From the NCBI GenBank assembly GCA_030867875.1, contig JAOWCC010000809.1, forward strand, positions 248,001 to 312,000: 64,000 nucleotides of DNA, written 5' to 3'. The notes beneath the pieces are model-generated. The model was not told where the DNA came from, ran no database searches, and saw nothing but the letters and a program-made list of their open reading frames with translations. Shown piece after piece: positions 30,996-43,253 of the stretch (position 1 is the first letter of the stretch; each line of letters begins with the position of its first letter). Both the position numbers and the translations under genes were made by a program. The DNA comes from Actinernus sp. WN-2022 (lineage: Eukaryota; Cnidaria; Anthozoa; Actiniaria; Actinernidae).

Positions 30996-33064
30996 ACTGC
31001 CTCCCGCGGTTTTCCTACATGATACTATCAGAAAAATAATCTCTCGTTATCGATTCGACAACGAGGGACTTACGTATTTCGAGAAGCGAATATGATGATG
31101 AAACGAAGTTGTAATAATTCGCAAAAACAAACTGAAGATGAATGAAGTCAGAATGAAACACTGAAATGTACTAGAAGTAATCATAATTTATCAAAGTGCG
31201 TTCGACATATTTTTTTGTATGAGAACTACGCCTCTCGGATTTCAGTTGTTTTCTTAACATTTGTAATACCACTCCAATTCACCCTTCTCAACGCGGCGGC
31301 CATGTTTAGTCCCAGGAGAATAAAAACCTTTGTTTTTGCGCGGCTAAACTCGTTCAGAATCTGCTCAGTGCGAGGCTAGCCACGCAACATCTATTGATTC
31401 TATCCAACATGGCCGCTGTGTTAGTATAGAACACAATCAACCCTAATCAGATGTGTATAAACTGCAGCCCAGTTTTCACGACCAAGGCTGTCTCCATAAT
31501 ACTGACTAAGTGTCAGTGATTACACTCCAGTGTAGAACATAAAATATATGTGCCTGTGTAAACTACACCTTCAGAGGATTCAAATTATTAAGTGAGACCA
31601 AGGCTGGCTGCAGAATATCGAGTGTCCATTGTTATTGCAGAATAATATCTGATCATATTAGGGCACACAGCAATAAAGAGCACTTTAAATTTCCCTCACC
31701 CTGTTTTGATATTTAAGTGCCTTGACATATCCAAGACCCAGTGTGATTATACCCTGAATGCAGTGTTAATTTGTATAACCACGATGAACACTGAAATATT
31801 CATATCCATATATTTCTCTTCTGGTATGATTTATAGCATCTTGACCATTTGCATTTTTGGTATCGGCAAAGCGAACAGCACAATTCAATGCAGCGAGCAA
31901 GCCAACAGCATAATTTCCGATCGCAGATTCACTCGGGTTCAGCACAAATAAATATTAATTATGGCCCAGTTGAATGTTCAAGGTACGAAACAGACCATAT
32001 TGGACTTTGTCAGACCTCCAGATGTACTACACACTTTCCTCAGGCGTTGCTCAATTGTAGTTGCGAACCTTTGGAACATCATTGCATTGGATTGTCGGAA
32101 AATAAGGCATGTAACTTACCGATCGCGAGCAAAACAGGAACCATGCCAGCGGCCATTTTGGTGAATGCCAGCATCGTGTACGTGTGGTTACCAGTTCCCC
32201 GGCTGAGTACAAACATGATGACATGAGGACATACACGAATCTCGGTTTCTTTCGCCTTGGGAAGCACAGGGAGTCCAATGCAATGACGAATATGTGTCTG
32301 ATACTAACCTTACGTTTATGATTGAACTTGCTCTCGTCGCACTTACAAACATGAGCAGGACCTCCGAAGGGATAAAATGGCCGATCAAGAATGTCTCTTG
32401 AGCAAAGTAAGCGTAATTATTTGTAGATCCGTCCCACGAGCTGTGGAGTAATACCAAGCATTTGTGCCGTCTTGCTCTGGACTCATTACCAGAAATGACG
32501 GACAAAATGGCGGCCGCTCATTATGCATCAAGATGCATGCCCTTTAAAAATGGCAGCCGGTATTACAGTGAAATGTATGGAGAAAAGATGATAAAGCTAA
32601 AATTATAATAGTAAGTCAGTTCGCCGACCACTTGCCGACCTCTAGATGAAAAGACCAAACACTATAGAACATTATACGACAGCATTAATGGTTTCAAAAT
32701 ATACTCACGAACCGCCAAATCCCTTTTGCATGGCCTCTTCTAACGCAGTAACGGCTGTTAGAGTTTTGTATTTTCCTCCAAATATTGTCAGTAGACCTCC
32801 ATTCTCCTCAACGCAGCAAACGTTATACTAGTCGAATACAAGGTGCCGACCTCTCAACACAAACTTCGATTATTCCACATCAAAACACGACCAAAATTGG
32901 GCTTCACAAGGCTGCCAAAAGGACGCCAGATGTCTTAGAAAACTGCAAACTTTCAGTTTATATTCTTCGCGAGATTTCAACGAGAAGCCATCAGTTTCAG
33001 GTATTTTTTTAACGAAAAACATGTCTGCCTTCCAAAATCACTGCTTGTTCGTCCGCCATCTTTA
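30996..33064. other. no confident gene; promoter-like motifs
   Basis: Contains several ATGGCGG/GGCCGCCAT motifs (31295, 31409, 32506, 33052), which can be YY1-type sites or MA-D/A start codons. A segment at 31430-31470 (GAACACAATCAACC ... CAGATGTGTATAAACTGCA) recurs at 50081-50139, so it belongs to a dispersed repeat. No exon could be confirmed. Confidence 0.4.
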
Positions 33065-34454
33065 GTGCTGATAACCTGGCCTTTTCCCTTTCTGTGGATA
33101 CTGCTGAGCAATAGTACTGCTGACTCATATTTGTTTGCTTCCCGCTTCGATTTGAAATTTGAAATGTCTTTTTACATGAGCGACCTTGAGAAGCAGAAAT
33201 TTGATCACAAAATAAATGTTGTGGAGCCTCCTACTTCATATATCAAGCAACAAAGGATCAATAGATTTGAAATTGCATTATCCATAGAGATCCCATATCC
33301 TTTATTGAAGCTATGGCACAATATGGTGAACAAAAGAGATGAACTGGGAAACTCATGGGACTACATTGATTTATTGAATAGCTGGATACCAATGAGATGC
33401 TTTCAAATCAGTAGAGCAACAGGGTTTCGCCTAATAGGAAGGCTCAGAAGAGAGGCTGGCTCTGTTGTGTCTAAATACAAGACAGTTTCTGGTGGTAGAA
33501 AGATAGAGGAACTCAATAAATCTAATTTTACACTTAGCATTTTAGTAAATGATTTAGTGTCTGTTGGGGATATTGAGGATGAGCTACAGCAAGCGAATGA
33601 GCATGTTGAGGAGTGGCGTAAGCGGTGTGGAGATTTGGAGAAAGAGAAGCAGAGCTTGTTAAAAGAAATGGCTGAAGCTCTTGCCATGAAAGATGAGGAA
33701 ATGAGCAATACGAATAAAGAAATGTCTGATTATATTGAGAAAATTGCTGAGTTAGAGGAATCAAGTGGCTTTCTTCCAAATTTTGGGAGGAAAGTACACC
33801 AGCTTGGCCAGAAGCAAAAATCAAGGAGACTAAAAGAACTGAAAGGGAGAGCTGGTGTTGCTCTTTGGTTTTTGGAAAGCCATGGATTGCAGTTGTCCTG
33901 CATAAAATCAAAAGAATTCACCACAGGCAAAGGGGTGACTTTTGATTTTGATCAGGAGAGTTTAGAACAAGTTCTGTTTCTCCTGGATAAATTATGTGTG
34001 GGAGATGAATATTACCATGAATTGACAATGATGTATGAAGAATTGCCAAGGTCTTATTTGAACAAACAGAAGAGGAATGAACTTAATAACCTGTGTCATA
34101 TTGTTAGGGTCCCAGGCCAATATCCAGGAGCACAGCTTTCCTTCACTTCAGCACTGAAAGATGACATTAGAGACTACCTTGCCTCTAATCCAGATCACCC
34201 TTTGGATAAACCTGTGCAATTAAAGATTAGTGGTGATGGGGCAAAAATGTCTAGGACCACTAATTTTATGATTGTCTTTTTCTCTGCTGTCATCAAAAGG
34301 AAACAAAACCCTTGGAATAGTTAATGTTCCTGAAAAATATCCCACCTTAGCCTCTTCATTCAAAAACTTAATAAATGACATAAACACTGTCATAAAGAAT
34401 GGCAAAATAGTAGTCGATGACAAGGAAGTGATGCGAATGGTCTGTACCACGTGA
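33065..34454 (+). pseudogene. coiled-coil gene of a high-copy family, broken
   Basis: One long frame of 419 codons (likely true start MSFYMSDLEK at about 33166) has an N-terminal globular part, a coiled coil at about 180-240 (EEWRKRCGDLEKEKQSLLKEM), and a second domain containing LEQVLFLLDKLCVGDEYYHEL and KISGDGAKMSRTTNF. Near 34270 the frame shifts and coding continues for about 60 codons (SSKGNKTLGIVNVP) before it departs from the family pattern at 34440. I recall many cnidarian paralogues in which an acidic GGD-type block follows; an RNase-H-fold transposase origin is my inference. This copy is frameshifted and 3' truncated. Confidence 0.6.
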
Positions 34455-34743
34455 TCACTGTTTGGCATACTGCTGGTAGAGATTTTTGTAGAATGACACA
34501 TTGTAGACAAGTTTGACATTTCAAAACCGCAGAATGACTGACGAGCTAAATAAAATGATTACAGGAATAGAACCCACAATCTTGTGGTGATGCTACCTCA
34601 TGAGCTAAAGTATAGATGGGGTCAGGGCAGCAGGCAGTGTATGGTGTTCCAATCACGTGGGCCAAAGGAGCTCTGCTATAAAATAGCTTTTTAAACTTTA
34701 GCTGTGATAAATTAAATAATTGAAAATCATAATTCATAATTAC

Positions 34744-34872
34744 TTCAATTGCCGAGAGTCGTTTCTGTAGCACTTTAACTCTTTCCTCCAATGCCTTCAC
34801 CCTTGCCTCATTTGGACAAGGCCTTGGTGGCAGCAATGACTTCATTGGCAGGCTTGGGAGAGCTGCAATTGG
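34744..34872 (-). CDS. internal exon with coiled coil
   Basis: A 43-codon exon bounded by acceptor CATCTTTCAG and donor GAA|GTAATT, in phase 0 on both sides. It encodes a Pro-rich start (LPPRPCPNEA) followed by leucine heptads (VKALEERVKVLQKRLSAIE). It may belong with the exon at 36325-36539 on the same strand. The family is not recognised; a dimerising segment is likely. Confidence 0.45.
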
Positions 34873-36324
34873 CTGAAAGATGTAAACAAAAATAAACACA
34901 TTCAATCAGTGCAAACATTGCATCAGTGTTCATTCACTTTAAACAAGTACACACACAATTGAAACAACTTCACGTCAATCAACATCCGATGTACTGCATG
35001 AGTGATCTTTGACACTTTGTCTTGGTTATACACGTACCCTCATCATGTGGCCGCCATCTTGGTTTGAAAAAGACGTTGGATAGGCACAATCACTTTGGCA
35101 AGACATTATTTTTTACAAGTAAATGTATGGGCAAGTTTGCCAGTCATGGTAGTAAGTTTGATTTGATATTTCCTTTTCTGTTCAATGTATCACAACCAAA
35201 TGTTCTGTTACGATAGGAAAAGAGTGTTACAAGGTTTGTACATTTTTGTTGTTGGATTCGAGCAAATAATACTTTTAGCATTTTTTGAACCGATACTCCA
35301 AGGAGTAATACTCTTAAAGTATTGCGGGAAAGTCGGGAAGCAAGAGTGTGAAAATGAAAATCTCTCCAACTCATGACAGTAATATTATCCAGTATTCTTC
35401 CCCAATAACTCTCCAGAAAGGATTCTAAGAAGTAATTCTATACTAAGGTCTTAATGAAACTTAAGCATGCGTATTTTTTTTTTTTTCAGAATTACAGACA
35501 GCCAAATGTGGCAATATGAATAAATATTTCTCTGAGTAGCAATACAAACATATAAAGTAATGATTTAAAATGTTCTTGAATCCCATAAAAGTTCTTACAA
35601 ATCTATTAACACTATTTTCCTATCAGCACGTAAAGTTTGGTTCTGATACATCGAACAGAAAAGAAAATATCAAATCAAACTTACCATTACTGAGAAACTC
35701 ACCAATACATTAATTTGTAAAATGTGTAATAATCCAAAGTGTTTATGCCCGGGCGTCCAGCATCATTTTCAATCCAAGATGGAAGCTGCGTGTATGCATG
35801 GTATGAAACTCAAATCGAAAACTTGGATGTCTAAAAACACTAAAAAACTAATGAATTGGTAAATGAATGTTTCTCAACATCAGCCTATGTGAGCAACTAT
35901 AATGGCAGACAAAATGACTTGGGGACACTGTTTTAGGTGCACGTTCAAACTGAAATTCATTCACTACCAACATTGAAAGGGGGAGGGAGTTTCGTAAACT
36001 TCAGCTGTTTTAAACTTTGTGTCCAGTATTTTTTCTTATCATATTCCGGTATTAATAACTATTTTTGTTGAGTGTCTCAACAATTGTCTGTGATTGTAGC
36101 TTCTTGCCGTTTTTAGTTTCTTTACTTAGCTTCAATCAGCAATTTAGTATATTAACAAGATGAGACTGGTTAAGTACTAGCTTACTGTGATCATAATAAA
36201 TTCCAGATCTTAACCTGCAAAAGTTAGAATTAAAATTTGCTCTCAGTGATAAACCAATACTCTCTTTTGGTTTGATCACGTAGGCTTGTGTCATTAAGTT
36301 CAACCACGTATTTTTAAATGCTAT
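34873..36324. other. no gene seen
   Basis: AT-rich DNA, probably an intron of the - strand exon pair that flanks it. A GGCCGCCATCTTGG motif lies at 35042. Confidence 0.4.
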
Positions 36325-36539
36325 AATTATAGGCATTAATAACAGTCCATTTTCTTGATGATTGAGACCTTTTCTTTTTCCTCTTCAACTTCGTCTTCGC
36401 TAATGAAGACATAGTCAAATTACGTGCACGCTTTTTGTTCTTCACGGTACATGCATATTCATCTGACTCATTGTCGTAGTCTGAATAGGAAGGTGCAGGT
36501 GGTGCAGATTTTTCTTTCCTCTTTTGACACTTTTTGCTG
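36325..36539 (-). CDS. basic, acidic-patch exon
   Basis: Follows a TTTTTAGCAG acceptor and encodes KKCQKRKEKSAPPAPSYSD, an acidic DYDNESDEY stretch, then repeated Lys/Arg clusters (KNKKRARN, KLKRKKKRSQSSRK). It looks like a nuclear-localised linker. It either ends at a stop near 36325 or splices earlier. Partner exon perhaps 34744-34872. Confidence 0.35.
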
Positions 36540-36755
36540 CTAAAAAGGAATACACAGGTTTCTTACTAGGCAAAAATAGCTCTTGAAAGTTTTATTGTAC
36601 AGGTTTCAACACCCAAATTAGTTTTAACAAGAACTTTGAACATAATATTAAAGTCAAACATATAGATGTACATGTACAACATTAAACACAAACTTTTTAA
36701 GCTCTGGAATGTTTATTTGAAACTGGAAGGTGATCTATATATAAGTGGTTCACAA

Positions 36756-37151
36756 TAGACCAATCCAAGGTAATTTCCACCATCTTGTAAGGGGTGCTAA
36801 CATGGCGCAAAATAACGTGTTTTTATGGGAATATGATGCCAAAAAAAAATCCGTAAAATCGGATTTCTGAAATATTTACTGTCTGCAAATGTAGGGATGT
36901 AGCTGTGCTGGAAAGCGTGCAATTGTGTTTTCAGTTTTCCATACATTTACAAGTCTGTAACAACGCAAGAAAATGTGCAGACAAATGTATGGCACAGCTA
37001 AATCCACACACACTTACCAGCACAGCTAAATCCCTCAAATTTTGATCAGGTAATCTTTTACCTAGTATCTTAAGTTTGCAGACAGTGAATATTTCAGGAA
37101 TCCGATTTTACGAAAATTATTTGGCTTCAGCTTCCACTTTGGATTGGTCTA
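36756..37151. mobile_element. TA-flanked foldback MITE
   Basis: Outer ends TA-GACCAATCCAAGG and CTTTGGATTGGTC-TA are inverted. Pairing continues inside through GAAATATT.ACTGTCTGCAAA and its complement, and a GATGTAGCTGTGCTGG / CCAGCACAGCTAAATC inner pair. The ends agree with a TA target duplication, as in Tc1/mariner-type MITEs. No coding capacity. Confidence 0.8.
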
Positions 37152-37744
37152 TACCAGGCTCTTAAGGTCTCAATAAAGGTTTGAGGTGCCATTTAAAGCC
37201 ACACAGACGTATAAAAGGTCATGCTACTGACACCTACAGTAATGCCACTCAGCCTCGGGTGAACATCTCTGTTATACTGTACTCCGCTTGAGTTCTCCTT
37301 ACTGATTGCTTATATCGTTCGCAATTCAAATCAAACATAAATATCAAATTCTACAAAAGAGCTATAGAACTTCGTAAATAGAAAATTTTGATGAAGGATG
37401 ACAAAGATTCGTAAAAATACAGCCTAAAGCATTTAATAAACAACTATTTTACCTCTGTTCACTTTTTGATGGCTTGTTTCATTTTAAACCCTCAATTTCG
37501 CATTTAATAGGAGAGCCTGATTCGTTCCCTACGTTCATCACTGCTACGTGATTTGACTTTCACATTTCGCGGTAATTGCCATTGCCCTTCTATACTGGAA
37601 CTTCCTGGTTGAAGGTCTTGAAACGAATAAAGTATATTATTTAATCCACTTTCAACAAAAGTGGAAAGCATATATGTTGTATATGTTTCGATGGAAAGTA
37701 ACTATGTCTGCCAGAAGGAGTTCTGCCCTTCAATAAGCCTTTGA

Positions 37745-37925
37745 AAAAAAATTCTTAATGATATCCCTTTCAAATCTCAACTAAATTGTCTTAAATAAAT
37801 GTGTCGGGGATTTTTGATATGTAGAATATTACAGATTTTATCCCTTTTCAAAGTTGTAAAAGTAGTTTTTCATCCCATTTTGATACAAACCAGGTCATAA
37901 AACCTGAACAAAGAATTCCCGACAA
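37745..37925. repeat. dispersed repeat copy 1
   Basis: Shares about 170 bp with 47715-47880 in the same orientation, including CAACTAAATTGTCT, GGATTTTTGATATGT, AGTAGTTTTTCATCC and GATACAAACCAGGTCATAAA. Origin unknown; non-coding. Confidence 0.8.
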
Positions 37926-38099
37926 TATACAAAGGATACAAAGCTTAAAAATACCTGCCAAGTTACAAGGTATATATAATGTCCAAATGCCTTCAGCTAG
38001 TCCAGCCAAGAGGATCAATACAAATTAATTCCAAGTTCTTTTCCAAAGTAGTTGTTATAAAATTTAATAAAAAATGCGAACAAGAGCAACTCAGGACTG

Positions 38100-38280
38100 T
38101 TATTAAAAAATTACTAAAACGTTTCGGCTTTTATCAGTTAAAAAGGATACAAAGCTTTTTAAGCTTAATATATATAGGTATAGATATAAATAGTATAAAA
38201 TGAAGTGACTTGACGAACTCCTCACTGGTCCATAAATTTAATATCAGACGTTTCGGCCTTTGGCCTTTTTTAATGCTTAG
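38100..38280 (-). mobile_element. Penelope-like terminal relic
   Basis: On the minus strand two GCCGAAACGT segments occur about 120 bp apart: CTGATAAAAGCCGAAACG near 38140 and AGGCCAAAGGCCGAAACGTC near 38260. Penelope-like retroelements are known to carry hammerhead ribozymes with a CTGATGA-stem-GAAA core in tandem terminal repeats. These look like decayed versions, with core positions changed. The identity is inferred from the motif only. Confidence 0.35.
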
Positions 38281-38754
38281 TACAATTTAAAAAAATACTC
38301 TGAACTAAACTAAAACTAAAATCCAAGACATTTATAGTGTAAAATACAATACAAACAATACATACAATAGACTCTGTAGTTGTGATAAAAATATGGCAAA
38401 AGAAAACTAATTAAGAACGAAGATAAAAATATAAAAAATATGCCGTGACTTATGCTAATTATATCTCCATATGCGCAGTGGCATGTATAAGAATAGGCTA
38501 TCAATGGACGATAACAATATAAGAATCATGTACAATGTAGGTACTCATAATAAGCTCCTTAAGACGCCTCTTTTTTTCTTGGGTTAGCTTATTGAGAATT
38601 TCATCCCTTGACAGATAACGATGATTGCATTTAGGTCTTGGGTCTGCTAAATTTCTCTTGCCTAATTCCTTTTGAATTTGTTCAGCTGATACTGGGCTGA
38701 TTTACATTGTTGACAGCACAGTCCGTCGTTGAAGTTGGACCTCGAGGTGTATTT

Positions 38755-39210
38755 TCAGTTCATTTCCACATGCCTTCTCTCCTTCAAAAATATGAAATTC
38801 ACTTCAGATACAACTCTGTCTTCAACACGAACAAAACTTACTGACAGTTCATTATTGACAGCTGATTGCCCACCATCATTACCATCACCCAATATCTCTG
38901 ATATCTGACTACGGAAGTTGGCTGATCTCGTTCGGGCGCTCTCCAAGGCTTTCACAATCCTTTCGTTTTAAATAAACGTAACCTCGCTCTCGTATTTCGT
39001 TAATCCTGTTTCTCTAACGCTGAGCAGTGACTACTTGTCCTCTGTCAATCCATAGTTCTTTGATAGCCTTGCAAACACTGTTAACAGTAATATCGTCTTG
39101 GGAATCTAAAATGATATTTTCTTTCTCTGCTTTATGTCATCAAGAATGTCTTGCAGGAAGGAAAAGCCTTGCTCTTTTAACTCAGTTTCGTAGAAGCCTA
39201 CACATTCAAT
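38755..39210 (-). pseudogene. decayed exon-like frames
   Basis: Reading the minus strand from about 39200, protein-like stretches appear in shifting frames: GFSFLQDILDDIK, ILDSQDDITVNSVCKAIKELW, then SDIRDIG and an open tail of 66 codons (LGDGNDGGQSAVNNELSVSFVRVEDRVV). They look like one old gene with several indels. The family is not recognised. Confidence 0.3.
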
Positions 39211-39838
39211 AGAAATAGAGTACATGTAAGAAATACTAAAAATATTGTACTAGCCGTTTATAAAGCCACGTTTGTGGCAATTTGATCCCAAGCTGGGTGG
39301 TGTCGCGTAGTTGATATCTTCATTCACCAAACTATTTAACGGTTGCTTTAATAAACAAATTGATATCAAAGTTTAAGTTACGTATTTGAACTTACCAAGC
39401 CTTTAAAGACACATACAAAGACAGAAACTTTTGGACCTGTCGAAAAGTGTCTTCCAGTCCTGTCTTTCACTTAGTGTGCAGGGAACAGCGAACTCAACAC
39501 CCTCATCAATCGCCAAGATTTGACGTTTTAAGCCACCAGGACGACAAAACACAACAGATAAGGTAAATTAACGTGTATTTCATGTTCAAATAAGCATGTT
39601 TTTGCAATACTTCAATCCTTTAACTTAATAATCATACATTCCCTATAATATCAAATACAAACGTTGTGTGGGCTTCCTGTGTCTACACCACACGCAGAAA
39701 CAGCGTAAATCGGTTTTAGCAATTTTATGCGACATTTTTGCGAGCTTCAAGTCGAAACGTAAATCTGTCCTTTAAGGAAACTTTACGCCAGATGTAAAGA
39801 CAACGTAAATCTGCTTTTAGCTTTTTTTATTTCCTCCT

Positions 39839-40093
39839 TCATACTCTCAGGTTTCTTTTTATCTTTCCCTTTTTTGCTTTGTCATACAATTCCAATTCCA
39901 TGAAGTACAGACAGCACTCATTGAAGTCTTGCATCTGCTGAGTAAGGATGCCATTTTTAAACGGGCCTTGAAGGTGTACTCTTAGTGGGTAGATGGGATC
40001 TTCATAAAGGCACAACAGGTATCCGGTTGGGTCAAACGAGAATCTCGCCAATTCGTTGTACACACCGGAATCAGCCAGCATCCCACTTGTCAT
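39839..40093 (-). mobile_element. PIF/Harbinger-like transposase fragment
   Basis: An 84-residue frame, DSGVYNELARFSFDPTGYLLCLYEDPIYPLRVHLQGPFK, then LTQQMQDFNECC, matches the DDE_Tnp_4 core of HARBI1-like transposases, in which a conserved (G)DP.YPL carries a catalytic Asp; here the preceding Gly is Glu. It covers only the middle of the catalytic domain, so it is a remnant. Identified from memory of the family. Confidence 0.6.
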
Positions 40094-40859
40094 GCTCCTT
40101 ACCCTCTTACAAAATAAGTCAAAGATAAGAATTTTAATCGATCTTGTCGTATTTTATGGCATGGCTATATTAGAGTTTGACTTTTTAATCAGGATATACT
40201 ATAAATGTGATTAATAAAAACCATTAGAGGCAATATTAATCTGTTTTTAGACATTTAGTTGGGTTGAGTATACTATAAACCTAGACTGCTTCTTTAAGTT
40301 TGGTCATATATATTTGTAATTAGAAGAAATAAATGTAGCTTTCGTAATGCTGAATGATTTCCGACTAACTGGGGCCATAATATATATTTACACTTACCTA
40401 CTGGGTCATATAAGTTAGATATAAGACCATTTGGAATAACAACGAGAACGACGTTGGTCATCATACAGGTTGAGCGAATCTAGGGATCATGTCGCTATAA
40501 CGACAAGGATAAGCAAGCCGTTTCAGCAGCATACACATGCCTTCCATCCCTCCAACAACAGACCTCTGTTGACAACGGAAAACAGCGGGAATACCAAACG
40601 CCTCTGCCAAAACTGGTAAATCGTTCTTTCTCCATTCAAAATGCTGCTTTACAATCTTGGTCGCTGGCTAAGAAACAGCAATTCTTGGGTCTTCTTAAAG
40701 ATCGACATAATTGGACCACCAAGAAATAAAATGAATCGGAATGAGTTTCATTTCAAATTTACTGCCAAACTTGCCACGCGTTGCCATCGTATTGCGCGTG
40801 CTTTGCTTAAGGATTACGACTCGCCGTCGCGACGGCGACCTAAGTTGCATTTCCAGAAC

Positions 40860-41620
40860 TAACTTTCTTTTCCGGTCGACGTTCTCTAGCAGGTCGCCAT
40901 CGTCTGGTGCTTAGGGTCGCTATTTAGCCGTTCTTTAGCAAATGATAGTTCATTATGAGTAACACAATTGTGCTCAAGCTCCGGCTCGTTAGAATTCCAC
41001 TTATGTAATGTAAACTTGCGCCCTCGAAGATATCCACAGCCTCTTGCTTTAACTCTTTAGCCTTGTCGATAGGCGCTCCCGAAATCAGATCATCAATATA
41101 CAAGCTCCTGCGCACCTCCGTCACGCTCTCGGGATACGTTGCTTTGCAAACAATCAAGATGTCGCTGTAAAACTCTGTTAAGTAAAAATGGCCAATGTGC
41201 CAGACAACACTCTAGTAAATCGTAGCACTTCCACTTCCTTCGACGCCTTACCCTTGATCCAGTGAAACCGTAGCGCACATGATGCATACGTTGTCGAGTT
41301 ATCACGCTCCATAACTGATTGTTAAGTGGAGGGCCAGCATGCAGACAGTCATTCAAAGACGGCGCTCAGTCCCATGCACGGAGTAGACTCCGCGGTTTCA
41401 CGTATTACGGCGCGATGTGGGAGATAAAATTATCTACCTTTACACTGTCCTCCAGTTGCTCACGAATCACATTGTCATACTCCTCCAGCCTGTCAGTTCT
41501 CTTTAATTTATGTAAAAGAGAGTTCAATCTGCGTACACTACCATTGTAATTATCAGATAAATCTCGACAGTTGCCTTTCCAAGGGATACCGGTTTCATAC
41601 CATCCTTCAGGCGATCTCGT
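40860..41620 (-). mobile_element. BEL/Pao retrotransposon pol remnant
   Basis: In minus-strand order: GWYETGIPWKGN near 41600, a linker with SLLHKLKRTDRLEEYD, then CLHAGPPLNNQLWSV near 41340, and the catalytic YIDDLISGAPIDKAKELKQEA near 41090, with HNELSFAKERLN after. These are characteristic Pao/BEL reverse transcriptase motifs, in at least three frames separated by indels. No LTRs were identified. Non-functional. Confidence 0.8.
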
Positions 41621-42540
41621 TAATACCTCTGTTTTTTTTTGCCATTTCTAGCAAAACATGTGCTTCTAGATCTGACGTAATTTGTGTCAGCTGTCTCATA
41701 TTCTCCATGGAAAAGAACTTGCATTTTGACCTCCAAGCCAGTTTCAGCAAATGCATTAAAGAAGGTTTCCTGGTCGAAGACCTTGTAGGAAAGCCGCTGA
41801 GTTTTTTGGGAGTAAATGCGTAGCTTATGCTTTGCATCCCGAACTCCATTTAAGGAGCAATTTAACTTGTATGTGTGTTTATGCATAATTTATCAGAAAG
41901 TCAAGTATGATTGTTTGTTTGACAAAACAAGTGGGGGTGCAGATACAAATTATATGATTGGGGAGGCAGAGGAGGATTAATAGAGGGGGTGCTCAATTGC
42001 TCAATTAAAACATACTTCTAAAAGGGTAGTCTCCCTCCCAGCCATTCATAGGGTTCTTGGGGCTAGTGTTGCCTGACGACCCTAAAAACTACTAAAATAA
42101 ATTAAGGGTGTCTATTCCATGTACATACTGGCACTAGCATCCAATAGTGAGGCTTGGCGGGGTCATCTTTCACATATTAAATAGCTAAACTGTTATTGCC
42201 TTTTAGTATACTCAACACAATATCTGATTGGCTGAGAGGCAGTGCATTTCTAGGAACATTAATAGAATGCAAAACAAGGAAATAGAGTGCACTGCACTAA
42301 TTTTTTAAAGTCAGATATTCTGAAGTAGCAGAGGTTTGGTAAAAAAATGGATGTACATTTATCAGTATTGCCATTTTATTAAAACGTGGTACGCTAAAAA
42401 CCTATCATACATGATTATTACCAAATTAACAAAGTTATAATAATTATGATTTGTTATTCAAACTGGTATACTTTTTATAATACAGTATCTATTTTTGACA
42501 CTCTATACACAGTGGCAGAAAACTTTGCTTATTCACATTT
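41621..42540. other. no named gene
   Basis: A minus-strand frame at 41886-41620 (88 codons) adjoins the BEL/Pao remnant and may be its upstream part, but it has no motif I can name. The rest is AT-rich. Confidence 0.35.
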
Positions 42541-43074
42541 TCCACTGATCTGGTTAAAAACTGAGAGCTACATTACACTCTGAACTGAACAAGGCTCAAA
42601 ATGCATTGGAAATTTCAAAAGACTTTTTCCACTGATCTGGTTAAAAACTGAGAGCTACATTACACTCTGAACTGAACAAGGCTCAAAATGCATTGGAAAT
42701 TTCCAAAGACTTTTCCCACTGATCTGGTTAAAAACTGAGAGCAACATTACAGTTTGAACTGAACAAGGCTCAAAATGCATTGGAAATTTCCAGACTTTTT
42801 CCACTGATCTGGTTAAAAACTGAGAGCTACATTACAGTTTGAACTGAACAAGGCTCAAAATGCATTGGAAATTTCCAAAGACTTTTTCCACTGATCTGGT
42901 TAAAAACTGAGAGCTCCATTAAACTCTGAACTGAACAAGGCTCAAAATGCATTGGAAATTTCCAAATACTTTTTCCACTGATCTGGTTAAAAACTGAGAG
43001 CTCCATTAAACTCTGAACTGAACAAGGCTCAAAATGCATTGGAAATTTCCAAAGACTTTTTCCACTGATCTGGT
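42541..43074. repeat. 87-bp tandem satellite, six copies
   Basis: Units start TCCACTGATCTGGTTAAAAA at 42541, 42628, 42715, 42800, 42887 and 42974, with a partial seventh at 43061. Five units are 87 bp and one is 85 bp. Inter-unit differences are few (for example GAGCTACATT versus GAGCTCCATT). Frames through it are repetitive by-products, since 87 is a multiple of three. Confidence 0.97.
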
Positions 43075-43253
43075 GGTCAAACCCTGATATCAGCTGGTAA
43101 AACTATAAAATCCCAATTGACTAAAGCTGAACTAGTGACTGGCATAAACCCAGGTTGAACTTCTAATTAAAATCGAACTGGCATAGCGTCCTAACAAACG
43201 AAAAAGCCTACTCTTACAAGAAAAGAAAAAAAAGCACTTTGTTAAGAAATAAA

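Noticed and set aside
32506..32605. 33-codon frame starting MAAAHYASRC
   Set aside because: Opens at an ATGGCGGCC motif but is short, ends in a stop before the nearest donor, and lacks support.
42827..43039. repetitive protein MHFEPCSVQ...
   Set aside because: It is a by-product of the 87-bp satellite whose unit length is a multiple of three.
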